Shown: one piece after another, positions 1 through 8,096 of the stretch
How positions within the stretch are numbered: the first letter of the stretch is position 1
Layout: the number at the start of each line of letters is the position of its first letter
DNA from: an uncultured Bacteroidia bacterium
Lineage (GTDB): Bacteria; Bacteroidota; Bacteroidia; Bacteroidales; CAJPTX01
Assembly (NCBI GenBank): GCA_938040915.1
Contig: CALHZE010000252.1
Location: 1-44,099 of the forward strand
Reading direction: 5' to 3'
DNA length: 44,099 nt
Notes under the pieces: generated by a model
Databases searched by the model: none
Told to the model about the DNA's origin: nothing
Seen by the model: only the letters and a program-made list of their open reading frames with translations
Made by a program: the position numbers and the translations under genes

Positions 1-285
1 AAGGGGGTTACCGAGGCTGGGGTGCAGCTGGCTACGATGAATAAAAATTTGGCAGCCCTTAATGCGGCACATGATGTGCAGTTGCAGAACATTCAGGCTC
101 GTCTGAAAGCAAATGACGAGGTTAACAAAAAAGTCGAGGATATGTTGCGCCAGATGCTCGAAAAGGCAACGGAGGACACCACGCGTTATAGCAAGTCTGT
201 GAGTCAATTAGCAGATAACGTATCTCGTCTAAACTCTGTTTATGGCAACATGCTCTCTGCTATGGGGACGTTAGCCAACCGTTAA
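1..285 (+). CDS. porL: Type IX secretion / gliding motor protein PorL (GldL), C-terminal part
   Basis: The reading frame is open from base 1, so only the last 94 residues of the protein are present. PorL is the inner-membrane protein that, with PorM, forms the proton-driven motor of the type IX secretion system. The visible part is the soluble cytoplasmic tail: a long polar helical stretch rich in Asn, Lys, Glu and Gln, ending in the family-typical segment LNSVYGNMLSAM near the C-terminus. The membrane helices lie outside the window. The GTG at base 22 is only an internal codon. The identification rests on this tail and above all on porM and porN directly downstream in the order known from Porphyromonas. 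Confidence 0.85.
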   Translation, partial: KGVTEAGVQLATMNKNLAALNAAHDVQLQNIQARLKANDEVNKKVEDMLRQMLEKATEDTTRYSKSVSQLADNVSRLNSVYGNMLSAMGTLANR

Positions 286-379
286 TCTTTTTTCTTCGCA
301 AACAGGTGAGGCGCGTCTGTCACATCTCACCGAGGGAAGCTTAGTTTGAACTACACAGAGACAACGAAATTAGTCAGTT

Positions 380-2005
380 ATGGGTCACGGAAAAGAAACG
401 CCTCGCCAAAAGATGATCGGTATGATGTACCTCATGCTTACGGCGATGTTGGCTATGAATGTATCTGCCGAACTGTTGAATGCGTTTGCGCTTGTGGACG
501 GGGGGCTTTCTTTTACCACAAAGAATTACGCCGACAAGAATGCCAAGACGATGAACAAGTTCGTCGAAGCAGAGCTTTTGAACCCTCAGAAGGTGACGCC
601 TTGGCGCGAAAAGGCCGAGCAGGTGCACAAGGGGGCGCAGGAGTTGTTCGAGTTTGTGCGCTCTTTGAAGTATAAGATTGTGGAAACCGCAGAGGGGAAA
701 GACAGTCCTGCCTTATTGCCCGATGGTGAGGTCGATAGTCAACAATTGGAGGTGTCGTCTGACACCAATATCCCTGCCCAAATCATGATCTTGGATGGGA
801 ACGGTAAGGCGCTCAAAGAAAAACTTATTGCTTATCGCGAACTCTTGTTGAGTTTCCTAGATAAGACGCGTGACGCTGCGCTTATCTCTAATATAGAGCA
901 GATGTTGGCGACCAATAATCCGCCGCCTACTAAAGATGGTATCGAGCACTCGTGGGAGAGTTATCGTTTCGAGCACATCCCGTTGATCGCTACCCTCCCT
1001 CAGTTGACAAAGGTGCAGGTCGATGTCTTGAACGCCGAGGCTGATGTCATGTCGTTTTTGCTAAACCGAGTGGATGCGGGCGACTTTAAGTTCAATAAGA
1101 TTAGCTCGGTGGTGATCCCCAATTCTGACTTCGTATTGCGAGGAGGTGAGTTTAAGGCTGAGATCTTCCTCGCCGCAAGCGATACGACACAGCGCCCGAA
1201 AATTTATGTAGGTCCGTATGACTCCGTGCGTAGTGAAGCGGGTGACGAGTGGATTTACACCATGCGCCCCGGACGGGAAAATGATACGATCCCCGTGGCT
1301 AGCAACGGGCGTGGTATTTATCGAGCGCCCGCCTCTTCTAATGGGGTTATCTCCTTCGGAGGTCTGATTGAGATTATCGGTCCTGACGGTGTTCCGACGC
1401 GTAAACCCTTCCGGCATCGTTATACAGTGGCAGAGCCTTCGGTGGCAGTGAGTGCAAAAAAAATGAATGTGTTCTACCTTGGGGTGGACAACCCCGTTGA
1501 TGTCTCTGCCGCTGGAGTTAATCCTGACAAGGTGCAGGTCACGATGACAGGAGGGACTATTGTGAAGAAGGGAAATGAATATGTCGCTCGTCCTGCGAAG
1601 GAGGGAGTCCCTTGTAAAGTAACGATCTCCGCAGAAGGGAAAGTCCTCAGTACGAAGGAGTTCCGTACCAAAACAGTGCCTGCGCCAAAATCAACAATCT
1701 TTGGGATAGACCCCAAGATTACAGAGATTCAGAAAGGGCTGTTGATGGCATCGCAGGGTATGGACGCGAGTCTCGAAGATTTCGATTTCGATATGAAGTT
1801 CCAAGTGATCGGTTTCAAAGTGGGGGTTACTGTCGCCGGCTTTTTCTCTGAAAAACCGTCTAATGGCGCTGAGTTCTCGACTGAGCAGAAACAGTTGATG
1901 CAGTCCCTTGCTTCTGGTTCACGCCTTACGATTACTGATATTAAGGTTCGTGGGGCGGATGGCAAAGTGCGTACACTCGAACCGAAAGTGTATAAGATTC
2001 GCTAG
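380..2005 (+). CDS. porM: Type IX secretion / gliding motor protein PorM (GldM)
   Basis: This 541-residue protein is close to the usual PorM/GldM length of about 515-540. The N-terminus carries the family hallmark TPRQKMIGMMYLMLTAMLAM, a short cytoplasmic head followed by one membrane helix at about residues 10-30. This helix partners PorL in the inner membrane and contributes to the proton motor. The rest is periplasmic, forming the elongated D1-D4 domains that reach the PorK-PorN ring under the outer membrane. It starts 94 bp after porL, with no terminator or recognisable promoter in the gap, so it is probably co-transcribed. It ends in TAG. Confidence 0.96.
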   Translation: MGHGKETPRQKMIGMMYLMLTAMLAMNVSAELLNAFALVDGGLSFTTKNYADKNAKTMNKFVEAELLNPQKVTPWREKAEQVHKGAQELFEFVRSLKYKIVETAEGKDSPALLPDGEVDSQQLEVSSDTNIPAQIMILDGNGKALKEKLIAYRELLLSFLDKTRDAALISNIEQMLATNNPPPTKDGIEHSWESYRFEHIPLIATLPQLTKVQVDVLNAEADVMSFLLNRVDAGDFKFNKISSVVIPNSDFVLRGGEFKAEIFLAASDTTQRPKIYVGPYDSVRSEAGDEWIYTMRPGRENDTIPVASNGRGIYRAPASSNGVISFGGLIEIIGPDGVPTRKPFRHRYTVAEPSVAVSAKKMNVFYLGVDNPVDVSAAGVNPDKVQVTMTGGTIVKKGNEYVARPAKEGVPCKVTISAEGKVLSTKEFRTKTVPAPKSTIFGIDPKITEIQKGLLMASQGMDASLEDFDFDMKFQVIGFKVGVTVAGFFSEKPSNGAEFSTEQKQLMQSLASGSRLTITDIKVRGADGKVRTLEPKVYKIR

Positions 2006-2048
2006 TTTTGATTGGAGTTGTTGACTTTCATGGTTAATTAAGGATTGA

Positions 2049-2984
2049 ATGCAGGTTCGCTTGTTATCTTTATGGGTCTTATTGATTTTACCGTTTGTAG
2101 CAGCTGCCCAAAGAGCTGGGGAGCAGGCGACGCTTAAGGTCGAGACCGGCAATTCGGATACGGTTAAGCCCGATACGACGAATATGCCCCCTATCGGCTT
2201 CTATGAGCGGACGACGATCCCCGAAAAGATCCGCCCCGTACCCTATACTTTTGTGCGTGAAGCGGATGTCTTATGGTCGAAGATTATTTGGCGTGTGATT
2301 GATTTGCGTCAGAAGATAAACTTCCCGCTCTATTACCCGACTAAGGAGATGCGCGATCGTAAGAGCCTTACGCAAGCGCTTTATTACGCGATTCTTAATA
2401 AAGAAATTTACGCGTATGACCCCCTCCCAGGGCTAACATCCCCAGGGGATGAGTTTATCAAACGTATGACACTAGAAGAAGTGAAAAACAATGTCTGTAC
2501 CCCAGCACAAGATATCCAGCAGACGGATATGAGGACGGGGCAAGTCAGGACAGTCCATATCGACGGCGAACCGCGGTGGCGCGAAGTAAAGCAAATGATC
2601 GTCAAGGAGGAGTGGTTCTTTGACTCAAAGCGCTCCCTGCTGGAGGTGCGTGTGTTGGGGTTATGTCCCGTAGTAGAATATTTTGAGTTGATGGGAGAAG
2701 GGGGAGCCTTGAAACGAGTACCTGCCTTTTGGGTATATTACCCCGAGGCGCGCACTGTGCTGACCCATGTCGCGGTCTTTAACAACAAGAATGACGCGCA
2801 AGCGACCTCGTTTGACGACTTGATATTTAAGCGCCGGTTTGATTCTTATATCATCCGTGAAACGAATGAGTATAACAACCGGTCGATTTCTGATTATAAG
2901 AAGGGGGGGATTCCTAATATGTTGGAGTCAGAACGTATACATTACGATATCTTCAACACCGAACATGACTTGTGGGAATTCTAG
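2049..2984 (+). CDS. porN: Type IX secretion ring protein PorN (GldN)
   Basis: This 311-residue protein begins with a signal peptide: Lys-poor but Arg4 followed by a Leu/Val core, with a likely signal peptidase I site A20|Q21 (VAAA-Q). PorN is a periplasmic protein that forms the large ring with the lipoprotein PorK and contacts the PorM periplasmic domains. Family-typical segments include READVLWSKIIWRVIDLRQK near residue 70 and NFPLYYPTKEMRDRKSL near residue 95. It lies 43 bp after porM and is the last gene of this operon, since a hairpin with a T-run follows at 3009. It is a little shorter than P. gingivalis PorN (about 360 residues), mainly in the region after the signal peptide and at the end. 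Confidence 0.95.
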   Translation: MQVRLLSLWVLLILPFVAAAQRAGEQATLKVETGNSDTVKPDTTNMPPIGFYERTTIPEKIRPVPYTFVREADVLWSKIIWRVIDLRQKINFPLYYPTKEMRDRKSLTQALYYAILNKEIYAYDPLPGLTSPGDEFIKRMTLEEVKNNVCTPAQDIQQTDMRTGQVRTVHIDGEPRWREVKQMIVKEEWFFDSKRSLLEVRVLGLCPVVEYFELMGEGGALKRVPAFWVYYPEARTVLTHVAVFNNKNDAQATSFDDLIFKRRFDSYIIRETNEYNNRSISDYKKGGIPNMLESERIHYDIFNTEHDLWEF

Positions 2985-3008
2985 CCTTGGGGGTGAATGA
3001 TGTAACAG

Positions 3009-3036
3009 GGGAGGGCTTCGAGGCTCTCCCTTTTTT
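3009..3036 (+). terminator. Rho-independent terminator after porN
   Basis: An inverted repeat at 3009-3030 pairs about eight bases (GGGAGGGC with GGCTCTCCC, including one or two G-U pairs) around a TTCGA-type loop and is followed at once by six T residues. It closes the porLMN operon and separates it from the protease module. Confidence 0.85.
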
Positions 3037-3069
3037 GTCAGAGGAGTGTCAGAAATATAGAGTTTTTCT

Positions 3070-3077
3070 TACCTTTG
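3070..3077 (+). promoter_or_regulatory. Candidate Bacteroidetes -7 element for the protease module
   Basis: TACCTTTG matches the TAnnTTTG consensus of the Bacteroidetes primary sigma factor and sits between the porN terminator and the first module gene, giving a leader of roughly 90 bases. No TTTG is visible 19-21 bp upstream, so only half of the promoter is recognisable. Confidence 0.5.
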
Positions 3078-3171
3078 AGTTGGTGGAGTCGATCCGCGCG
3101 ATCGGCTCGGGGGAAGTGGGGGCGGAATTGCTCGTGTGTGTTATTGTGCTTATGTCAGAAAAAGAAATCTC

Positions 3172-4416
3172 ATGAAAACGTTCCCGTATGTAGAGAGACT
3201 CTACCCAAATACACCACCAACAACAGATCCCAGAAAGTTTGACGATGCATGTGAACTCTTTGTGGAAGGAAAAGTGAAAGAGAGCATTCATGCGCAGCTC
3301 GATTACTACAACCCGTGGCTTCGTCTCAAGTGTGATGATGATCAGAAGGGGACGGGGCAACCTGTTTGGACAAACCAACCGAAAGGGGGCTGGGCAAATC
3401 TCCGTAGGAAGCTCGAGAAACCCGTTTATGGACCAGGACGCCGCTTTACGATCCCTCACGGCTCTTTGATACTCTATTTGGAGATTACGGAGTCAGAATT
3501 CCGCCTCCGTATCCCTTTTGTGCGACTCCCGAAAGACTCTTCGCGTGTCATTGCTTTTTTGAGAGAGGTCAATGAGGTCAATTACCTTCTTGACTGGTTT
3601 CAACTTGTCTTGCGAGAGGAGGAATTGATCTGCGAGTATTCGTGTCCCCTCCCTGTTGCGAACCCAGACAAAATCTCGCGTATCCTCTCTGAGGCTTGTC
3701 TTGAGTTGTGTTATAAGGCCGAAGAGCTTGTGTATCACTTTGGAGGCGAGTGGGTCGAGAAACCTCGTTATCTTCCCTGTCCAGCGTCTGACGTAGAGCG
3801 AGTGATAAAGAGTTACCGAGCGCTTTGTGCGTGGTTGGAAGAACGCTTGCTGCAACCCTATGCACACCTGCTTGAGGATTATATTGAGGAGCTCTTTGAG
3901 CTCTCGTTTGTCTTATTGCTCTTTTTCACTCGCACGGGTGGTTATCTAGAGCAACGCATCTCGGAAATTTTTGGTAGCTCTCCTGAGCTCTATGAGGAGG
4001 GTGAGTCGCGTGGTATTGAGCATTTGAGAAAGATTGTTACTAAGCTACACGCGATTACAGATGATGAATTGCGTAGCTATTTGCATAGGAAACCGCATTT
4101 TATCCTACTCTATCAAATATTTTCTTTAGGTGAATTCCAGAACAACGTGAGCCGATATCTGTCGCCTCTCGTGAGCCCATCCTCTTATGAGTCTGAATGC
4201 GCTTTTTTGAGTGTGGTTCGTTTGATGTTGCTTCAGAGTGCGCGGCAAGACCTGCCCTCTAAGGTCAATCGTATCATTGATAAGGCGTTGCGTGCTGTCA
4301 TGGGGGTCGACAGCAGAAAGGCGATCCCCGTCTTATTAAAGGCCTGTAACGACCTATTAGACTTACCTGTGATAGGGAAAGGGGCGTTGCAGGAACGGGT
4401 AAAATGGGAGGCATAG
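3172..4416 (+). CDS. Conserved protein of unknown family, partner of trypsin-like protease (copy 1)
   Basis: I do not recognise the family. The 414-residue protein has no signal peptide or membrane helix and should be cytoplasmic. It is a paralogue of the gene at 5631: both begin MK-x-x-Y-x-x-ERL/DERLF, share a Gly-Pro-Gly-Arg-x-FTIPHG motif (about residue 85 here), an acidic/aromatic segment ending in F/YSCPL, and a CPxxDVxRVI motif near residue 205. The compact alpha/beta middle part (roughly residues 90-200) resembles in pattern the YbjN/type III chaperone-like fold, which is only an inference. The second half is helical and Leu-rich. I chose the ATG at 3172 over a GTG at 3136 because it matches the start of the paralogue exactly. 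Its stop lies two bases before the protease start, implying translational coupling. Confidence 0.85.
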   Translation: MKTFPYVERLYPNTPPTTDPRKFDDACELFVEGKVKESIHAQLDYYNPWLRLKCDDDQKGTGQPVWTNQPKGGWANLRRKLEKPVYGPGRRFTIPHGSLILYLEITESEFRLRIPFVRLPKDSSRVIAFLREVNEVNYLLDWFQLVLREEELICEYSCPLPVANPDKISRILSEACLELCYKAEELVYHFGGEWVEKPRYLPCPASDVERVIKSYRALCAWLEERLLQPYAHLLEDYIEELFELSFVLLLFFTRTGGYLEQRISEIFGSSPELYEEGESRGIEHLRKIVTKLHAITDDELRSYLHRKPHFILLYQIFSLGEFQNNVSRYLSPLVSPSSYESECAFLSVVRLMLLQSARQDLPSKVNRIIDKALRAVMGVDSRKAIPVLLKACNDLLDLPVIGKGALQERVKWEA

Positions 4417-4418
4417 TC

Positions 4419-5588
4419 ATGAAGATAAAATTAGATACACTCCCCATTGTCAAGGTGTTGACGGAGGAGGGCTCTGGAACGGGGTTCTATTTTCGCCGTC
4501 CCAATTATTTTTTGACCAATCAGCACGTGGTTGATAATGAGAAGGAGATTGCCATAGAAACCCAGCAGAAGCAACGAATGCAGGGGCGCGTAATCCTCGT
4601 AAATCAAAACCTAGACTTGGCCCTTTTTACGGTCGCTGGTGACTTGAGTGACTGGACTCCTATGGAGTTTGCCCCGAGTGATTCGTTGGATGTCGGCGAC
4701 GTAATCTATTCGGTGGGCTTCTCATTAGGAATCCCATTGACGGTCACCGAGGGGATTATTTCAGCCGTCCGTCAGGAGCTTGGGGATAGATATATGATTC
4801 AGACGGATGCTGCGATCAATCCGGGGAATTCGGGAGGCCCCCTGCTTAATGATGTGGGGCAGGTGTGTGGGGTCACGTGCAGGAAGATGTTTTTGATGGA
4901 CAATATGGGGTTCGGTATTATGCTTTCGGACATCCGTAATTTTCTAGAAAGCGCTTCTCTTTTGGAGGACGACGAGCGTTACCACTATCAGTGTCCGTCT
5001 TGTGGGCGTGTCATTTCCGACTCTTTGCTCAAATACTGTCCAGAGTGTGGCTTGGTCGTGCCAGAAGACGCCTTCCTTATCGAGGAGAAGACGGACTTTC
5101 AGAAGTTCCTTTTAGAAATTCTGAGTCTGGTGGGCTTAAACTCAGAAGAACTGCAGGGAAGCGACGTTTTTGAGTTCCATTATAAGCACCTCAAATGTAG
5201 AGGGCGGAGCGGGGAGCGAGGCGTCTTCTTTAAGTCGGTGATTAACAAATTACCGAAACAGGGACACGACGCGCTCTTTAAGTATCTTTTGAGTGCGCCC
5301 GTTGCACCTTATCGCCTTGCGGTCAACGATTCTGACATTTCTATGTCATATTTGGTACATTTGCGAGACTTGTTAGACCCAGAATTTCGGACTTTGCGCG
5401 TAAAGGAGTTTGCAGAGTTCTTAGATAAGGCCTTCTATATGAGTCAGTTGCTCGCCGATCGGTTCGCTTGTCCTTATCCCAAAATGCACGATGAGGGGAC
5501 GATGGACGACGAAGAGGAGGATACAGACGCGATGCTCCCCCAGCGATCTTCGATGGCAGAATGCTCGGTGAGCGCAAGCTCGGAATAA
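4419..5588 (+). CDS. Cytoplasmic trypsin-like serine protease with zinc ribbon (copy 1)
   Basis: This 389-residue protein has three parts. Residues 1-180 are a trypsin-like (Deg/HtrA-type, MEROPS S1) protease with a full catalytic triad: His36 in TNQHVV, Asp66 in NLDLALF and Ser138 in GNSGGP. Residues 190-212 are a zinc ribbon with C192-x2-C195 and C207-x2-C210. The remainder is an uncharacterised alpha/beta domain with a shared LPKQ...LFxYxLSxPVAPY motif, followed by a very acidic tail (DDEEEDTD). There is no signal peptide and no PDZ domain, unlike periplasmic DegP. The start at 4419 is favoured over the in-frame ATG at 4404 because it aligns residue for residue with copy 2 and has GGAGG seven bases upstream. 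The substrate is unknown. Confidence 0.9.
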   Translation: MKIKLDTLPIVKVLTEEGSGTGFYFRRPNYFLTNQHVVDNEKEIAIETQQKQRMQGRVILVNQNLDLALFTVAGDLSDWTPMEFAPSDSLDVGDVIYSVGFSLGIPLTVTEGIISAVRQELGDRYMIQTDAAINPGNSGGPLLNDVGQVCGVTCRKMFLMDNMGFGIMLSDIRNFLESASLLEDDERYHYQCPSCGRVISDSLLKYCPECGLVVPEDAFLIEEKTDFQKFLLEILSLVGLNSEELQGSDVFEFHYKHLKCRGRSGERGVFFKSVINKLPKQGHDALFKYLLSAPVAPYRLAVNDSDISMSYLVHLRDLLDPEFRTLRVKEFAEFLDKAFYMSQLLADRFACPYPKMHDEGTMDDEEEDTDAMLPQRSSMAECSVSASSE

Positions 5589-5630
5589 CCCGTATTACAC
5601 AGTGATAAGACCGCGTATTTATAGACAATA

Positions 5631-6809
5631 ATGAAAAGGACATACACATACGATGAACGTCTTTTCGCCAACGTGCCGCCATATGACAGCCCGAAGGCGT
5701 ATGAGAAGAGTCGAGATAAATTTGACCAAGGGGCGTATCTAGAAAGCGTCCATTACCTGTTGGATTCTTTTAACCCGAATGCCCGACTCGAGTATGATAA
5801 TGAGTTGGAAAGACGACCAGAAAAAAAGTCGTTCTTCAGTCGACTTTTCTCTAGATCGGGAGAAAAAAGCTACGGTCCAGGGCGAAGCTTTACGATTCCC
5901 CACGGCGCCTTGAAACTCCATATTTCAATATCCGACGAGCGCTTTGATGTCCATGTACCCTTCCTCGAGTTACCCGATGATGGGCGCGCAATCCCGATGA
6001 TGCGAACCGCGTGTGAGCTGAACTTGGGGCAGCTCGATACGGTCTTTGTAACCCTGAAGGAAAAGCAATTGCATTTTGACTTCTCGTGCCCTCTCGAATT
6101 GGCGCATCCGCGAAAGTTGCGCTATATGTTTCAAGAGCTTTGCGCAGTAGCCAATCGGCATTACTATGAGTTTATTGAGAAGTTTGGCGCAAAGCCCATC
6201 GAAGCGCCGCAAATCATCGAGTGCCCGCCGGAAGATGTGACTCGGGTGATCGGGGTGATCCGCCGTACCTCTAAAGAGATCCGAACCGCTGTGCAGGAGT
6301 GTGTGGACGAACGGAAGATTGACTCTGCATGGCACGTCTTCTTGGCCGGCTTTCTCAAGTTGAATTATGTCATCCAATCTCAAAGCTCGCTTTATTACAC
6401 GTTCCGCCGGACACTCCACGAGCTCTCTGACGACGATTTAGATCTACCTCAGACGGTCACGGCTGGCTTGCGATTCCTTGACGAACTCGACGCTAAGTCT
6501 GACGACGAGTATCGGGCATTGCTGCACAAGATGCCGATCTTTTGCTCGCTGAAGGGGGGAATCGATCTGGGGGATGTCCGTTCGGACGTCTCTCAAAGCT
6601 TAGAATCTGCAATTAAAGACTTTGAGAGCAATGCAGAGGAAGCTTGTTTGAAGTGCCTTTTCCGCATTTATAACATTTACTTCTTTAACGATGTCCCCGA
6701 GGAGTGGGATCGGGTACTTGTGCAAACACTACGTCTTTCACAAGACAAACCGTTTGATACGGCGGCTCCCATCTTGTTTAAGGGGCTGAGTGAACTGTCT
6801 AAGCGATAA
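5631..6809 (+). CDS. Conserved protein of unknown family, partner of trypsin-like protease (copy 2)
   Basis: This is the 392-residue paralogue of the product at 3172, with the same N-terminal pattern, the GPGRSFTIPHGAL motif (about residues 83-95), FSCPLELAHP near residue 150 and CPPEDVTRVI near residue 200. It has no signal peptide or membrane segment. Between the N-terminal segment and the GPGR motif lies a short basic, Ser/Arg-rich stretch (about residues 64-80) that differs from copy 1. It begins 43 bp after the first protease with no terminator between, so the four genes probably share a transcript. Function is unknown; a binding or regulatory role for the adjacent protease is the simplest inference from the conserved pairing. 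Confidence 0.85.
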   Translation: MKRTYTYDERLFANVPPYDSPKAYEKSRDKFDQGAYLESVHYLLDSFNPNARLEYDNELERRPEKKSFFSRLFSRSGEKSYGPGRSFTIPHGALKLHISISDERFDVHVPFLELPDDGRAIPMMRTACELNLGQLDTVFVTLKEKQLHFDFSCPLELAHPRKLRYMFQELCAVANRHYYEFIEKFGAKPIEAPQIIECPPEDVTRVIGVIRRTSKEIRTAVQECVDERKIDSAWHVFLAGFLKLNYVIQSQSSLYYTFRRTLHELSDDDLDLPQTVTAGLRFLDELDAKSDDEYRALLHKMPIFCSLKGGIDLGDVRSDVSQSLESAIKDFESNAEEACLKCLFRIYNIYFFNDVPEEWDRVLVQTLRLSQDKPFDTAAPILFKGLSELSKR

Positions 6810-6836
6810 CGGGTATCTCAAAAAGGAAGGAACAAT

Positions 6837-7943
6837 ATGGCCAATCATATAGATTATACCTCCGTGGTAAAGATTATCACGAGTGACGGCTCCGGATCGG
6901 GATTCTTTTTCCGGCGTCCGAATTATTTTATTACCAATTTCCACGTCGTCGAAGGATACCGAGATGTTACCGTCGAACTGCAGGATGAAGAGCGTCTCCG
7001 CGCTTCGGTGTTGCTCGTGAGTCAACACTTAGACCTCGCGATTATTCGTGTGGAGGGGGACTTTGAAAAATGGACTCCGTTAGAATTTTGCGAAGAAGAC
7101 GCATTGCAACTCTCTGACAAGATCGTGGTCGGGGGGTTTGCCTTGGGAAAACCGTTTTCCATAACCGAGGGAGTGGTCTCTTCGCCGCGTCAGAAGGCCG
7201 ATGGTCGTTATTTGATTCAAACCGATGCGGCTGTAAACCCAGGGAATTCGGGAGGACCGATGTTTAACTCGGAAGGGAAAGTCAGTGCCGTTGTCGTGAG
7301 CAAAATTAAGGGTGCCGAGAATGTCGGTTTCGGGATTCCCATTGCCGATGTTAAAAAGGTCTTTAAGGCGTTAGGAGAAATATCAGACGAGGCGCGTTAT
7401 TACTATCAGTGCCCTGGTTGTGATAAACCACTAATGGATGAAACAGCAAAGTTTTGCCCATCGTGTGGCGCAGATATCCCGCGAGAAGCCTTTAATGAAA
7501 AGACCAAGTCAGACTTCACTAAATTGGGCGAAGAAATCATCCGCGCAATAGGCATCGACCCACTTCTTGCGAATAATGGTGATGAGGATTGGAAGTTTTA
7601 CTACAAGGGGGCTTTAATCCGTGCTTATGATTACGGGCGAAGCTTTATTATCTTCTTGAGCAATATCAATTTGCTACCAAAGCAAGAGCTCCAACCTCTC
7701 TTTGAGTATATGCTTTCGAATCCGGTGGCCCCCTACCAGCTGGGGATTCGTGAAAACGATGTGGTACTCTACTCCTGTATCCACTTGACCGATTTGCAGA
7801 ATGAGAAGCATCGTGACCGGATTATTAAGGAGTTGGCGGCTTTGCCTGAAAAGGCAGCAGAGTTGGACGATTTCTTGAATACGAAGTTCGGGTGTCGTTT
7901 CCCGGAACGGAAAGATTCGGTCGAGCAGTCCGCTGAGGCTTAG
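6837..7943 (+). CDS. Cytoplasmic trypsin-like serine protease with zinc ribbon (copy 2)
   Basis: This 368-residue paralogue of the protease at 4419 has the triad His36 (TNFHVV), Asp66 (HLDLAII) and Ser138 (GNSGGP) and the zinc ribbon C192/C195, C207/C210. The C-terminal domain (about residues 225-355) contains the shared LLPKQELQPLFEYMLSNPVAPY segment and ends without the acidic tail of copy 1. All catalytic residues are intact in both copies, so neither looks like a pseudoenzyme. A purine-rich AAGGAAGG lies about eight bases before the ATG, 27 bp after the partner gene. It ends in TAG, and a strong hairpin follows at 7972. Absence of a signal peptide together with a zinc ribbon argues for action in the cytoplasm. 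Confidence 0.9.
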   Translation: MANHIDYTSVVKIITSDGSGSGFFFRRPNYFITNFHVVEGYRDVTVELQDEERLRASVLLVSQHLDLAIIRVEGDFEKWTPLEFCEEDALQLSDKIVVGGFALGKPFSITEGVVSSPRQKADGRYLIQTDAAVNPGNSGGPMFNSEGKVSAVVVSKIKGAENVGFGIPIADVKKVFKALGEISDEARYYYQCPGCDKPLMDETAKFCPSCGADIPREAFNEKTKSDFTKLGEEIIRAIGIDPLLANNGDEDWKFYYKGALIRAYDYGRSFIIFLSNINLLPKQELQPLFEYMLSNPVAPYQLGIRENDVVLYSCIHLTDLQNEKHRDRIIKELAALPEKAAELDDFLNTKFGCRFPERKDSVEQSAEA

Positions 7944-7971
7944 GCTCGGCTTGTAGACTTGACTGCATTTT

Positions 7972-8008
7972 AGGGGGAGGGGGTCTTGCTAATGAGAGCC
8001 CTCCCCCT
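7972..8008 (+). terminator. Strong GC-rich hairpin, probable end of the protease module
   Basis: AGGGGGAGGG at 7972-7981 pairs perfectly with CCCTCCCCCT at 7999-8008 (10 bp, 17-base loop). It lies between the last module gene and typA. No T-run follows on the plus strand, so it is not a textbook intrinsic terminator; it may stabilise the 3' end or act with another factor. Confidence 0.55.
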
Positions 8009-8065
8009 GCTTGTGATGAACGGGTAAGCCGGTCGTCAGATAACGACGCATACAGAAAAGCTTTG

Positions 8066-8073
8066 TAAATTTG
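8066..8073 (+). promoter_or_regulatory. Candidate -7 element for typA
   Basis: TAAATTTG fits TAnnTTTG and lies 23 bases before the typA start codon. No TTTG is found at the expected distance upstream, so the match is partial. Confidence 0.45.
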
Positions 8074-8096
8074 CCGCCTAAACTACAAGAGTAGAT

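Larger units (their letters stand above)
3172..5588 (+). other. Copy 1 of a tandemly duplicated partner + protease module
   Basis: The partner gene at 3172-4416 and protease gene at 4419-5588 form one unit, which is repeated as 5631-6809 plus 6837-7943. Order, strand and domain content are the same in both units, and translation alignments run collinearly, so this is an ancient tandem duplication. Nucleotide identity is low enough that no long exact repeats are visible. The set is bounded by hairpins at 3009 and 7972, suggesting one transcript of four genes. Confidence 0.85.
5631..7943 (+). other. Copy 2 of the tandemly duplicated partner + protease module
   Basis: Second unit of the duplication, partner at 5631-6809 and protease at 6837-7943. 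In the two proteases the triad (36, 66, 138) and all four zinc ligands (192, 195, 207, 210) fall at identical residue numbers, so the duplicated core has had no net insertion or deletion up to at least residue 210. The divergence is instead in the C-terminal tails and in the partner proteins. Confidence 0.85.

Noticed and set aside
374..628. Minus-strand open frame over porM, and many similar frames over the ribosomal genes (e.g. 3493-3867, 23315-24028, 34833-35426)
   Set aside because: They lie wholly within well-supported genes on the other strand and show no family similarity or initiation signals.
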